Position numbers and translations under genes: made by a program. Shown here one piece after another: positions 63,839 to 64,000 of a stretch of 64,000 bases of DNA. Numbering within the stretch: position 1 is the first letter of the stretch; every line of letters begins with the position of its first letter. The stretch spans positions 1,621,795-1,685,794 of the forward strand of contig NW_019091392.1 of assembly GCF_001949145.1 (NCBI RefSeq). The letters run 5' to 3'. Below the pieces are notes generated by a model that was not told the DNA's origin, did not search any database, and saw nothing but the letters and a program-made list of their open reading frames with translations. This DNA comes from Acanthaster planci (Eukaryota > Echinodermata > Asteroidea > Valvatida > Acanthasteridae).

Positions 63839-63907
63839 GATGAAATGGCCGAGTGGTTAAGCTTGCCGTTGTCAGACTGTGGGTTCGAATCCCAGCGGTG
63901 GCCTTTT
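63839..63907 (+). ncRNA. tRNA-like Pol III unit (tRNA pseudogene or SINE head)
   Basis: A perfect A box TGGCCGAGTGG (63846-63856) and B box GGTTCGAATCC (63882-63892) are followed by a TTTT run (63904-63907), the usual Pol III terminator. The A-box start to B-box start distance is 36 bases instead of the 44 of a standard tRNA. No acceptor stem forms (5' GATGAAA against 3' CGGTGGC). It is therefore not a working tRNA. A Ser/Leu-like tRNA relic or a SINE promoter is likely. Confidence 0.5.
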
Positions 63908-64000
63908 ATTTTCCCAAAGCTTGGCGTCAGTCAGTAGCTATAAGAGACTCTAATTCACCCCCGTCAAATACCAACAATAGCCAACCGGGTAAGCTCTTCT

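Noticed and set aside
1-64000. CRISPR arrays, prokaryotic operons, rRNA genes and virus-derived coding regions
   Set aside because: No spaced direct-repeat array, Shine-Dalgarno-led gene clusters, rRNA signature or recognisable viral protein was seen on either strand.

Overview
The window is animal nuclear DNA: AT-rich, intron-rich and full of decayed transposons. Gene content (BRF1, BTBD6, a fatty-acid-binding protein), long introns and the repeats (short TACATG palindromes; MITEs starting GGGGCCAATTTCATAGAG; GGCGTAACTA-ended elements with poly-G tracts) suggest a marine invertebrate deuterostome, most likely an echinoderm such as a sea star. That placement is inference; the protein identifications are firm.

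Positions 362-48129 (minus strand) hold nearly all of BRF1, the TFIIIB subunit of RNA polymerase III. I could place 16 coding exons with consistent intron phases throughout, from the start codon at 48129 to exon 16 at 362-578. The last short exon, with the stop codon, lies left of the window. The exons give 739 codons plus one base. Exon 4 is a 32-nt micro-exon; exon 10 is 504 nt and codes a long, poorly conserved linker.

Inside BRF1 intron 5 (27784-38208), on the opposite strand, sits a complete two-exon BTBD6-type gene (30344-34262, 510 aa, BTB-BACK-PHR). As I recall, human BTBD6 also lies on the opposite strand within the BRF1 locus on 14q32.33, so this looks like an ancient nested gene pair. 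It is the main observation of this report.

The other BRF1 introns carry mobile-element debris: a broken DUF4817-type DDE transposase (13740-14650), a minus-strand non-LTR reverse-transcriptase relic (19442-20530), a LINE 3' end (21094-21480), several MITEs, three two-copy dispersed repeat families, a 177-bp tandem duplication and two striking foldbacks close together in intron 3 (41649-41931 and 42194-42254).

Right of BRF1 (48130-64000) the DNA changes character: fewer TACATG clusters, more poly-G/poly-C tracts and GGCGTAACTA elements. The only confident gene there is a single-exon cytosolic fatty-acid-binding protein (53921-54346), unusual for a family normally split by three introns. A possible unrecognised first exon (60156-60446) and a tRNA-like Pol III A-box/B-box unit near the right end (63839-63907) are weaker calls. 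No bacterial features, CRISPR arrays or rRNA genes were seen.
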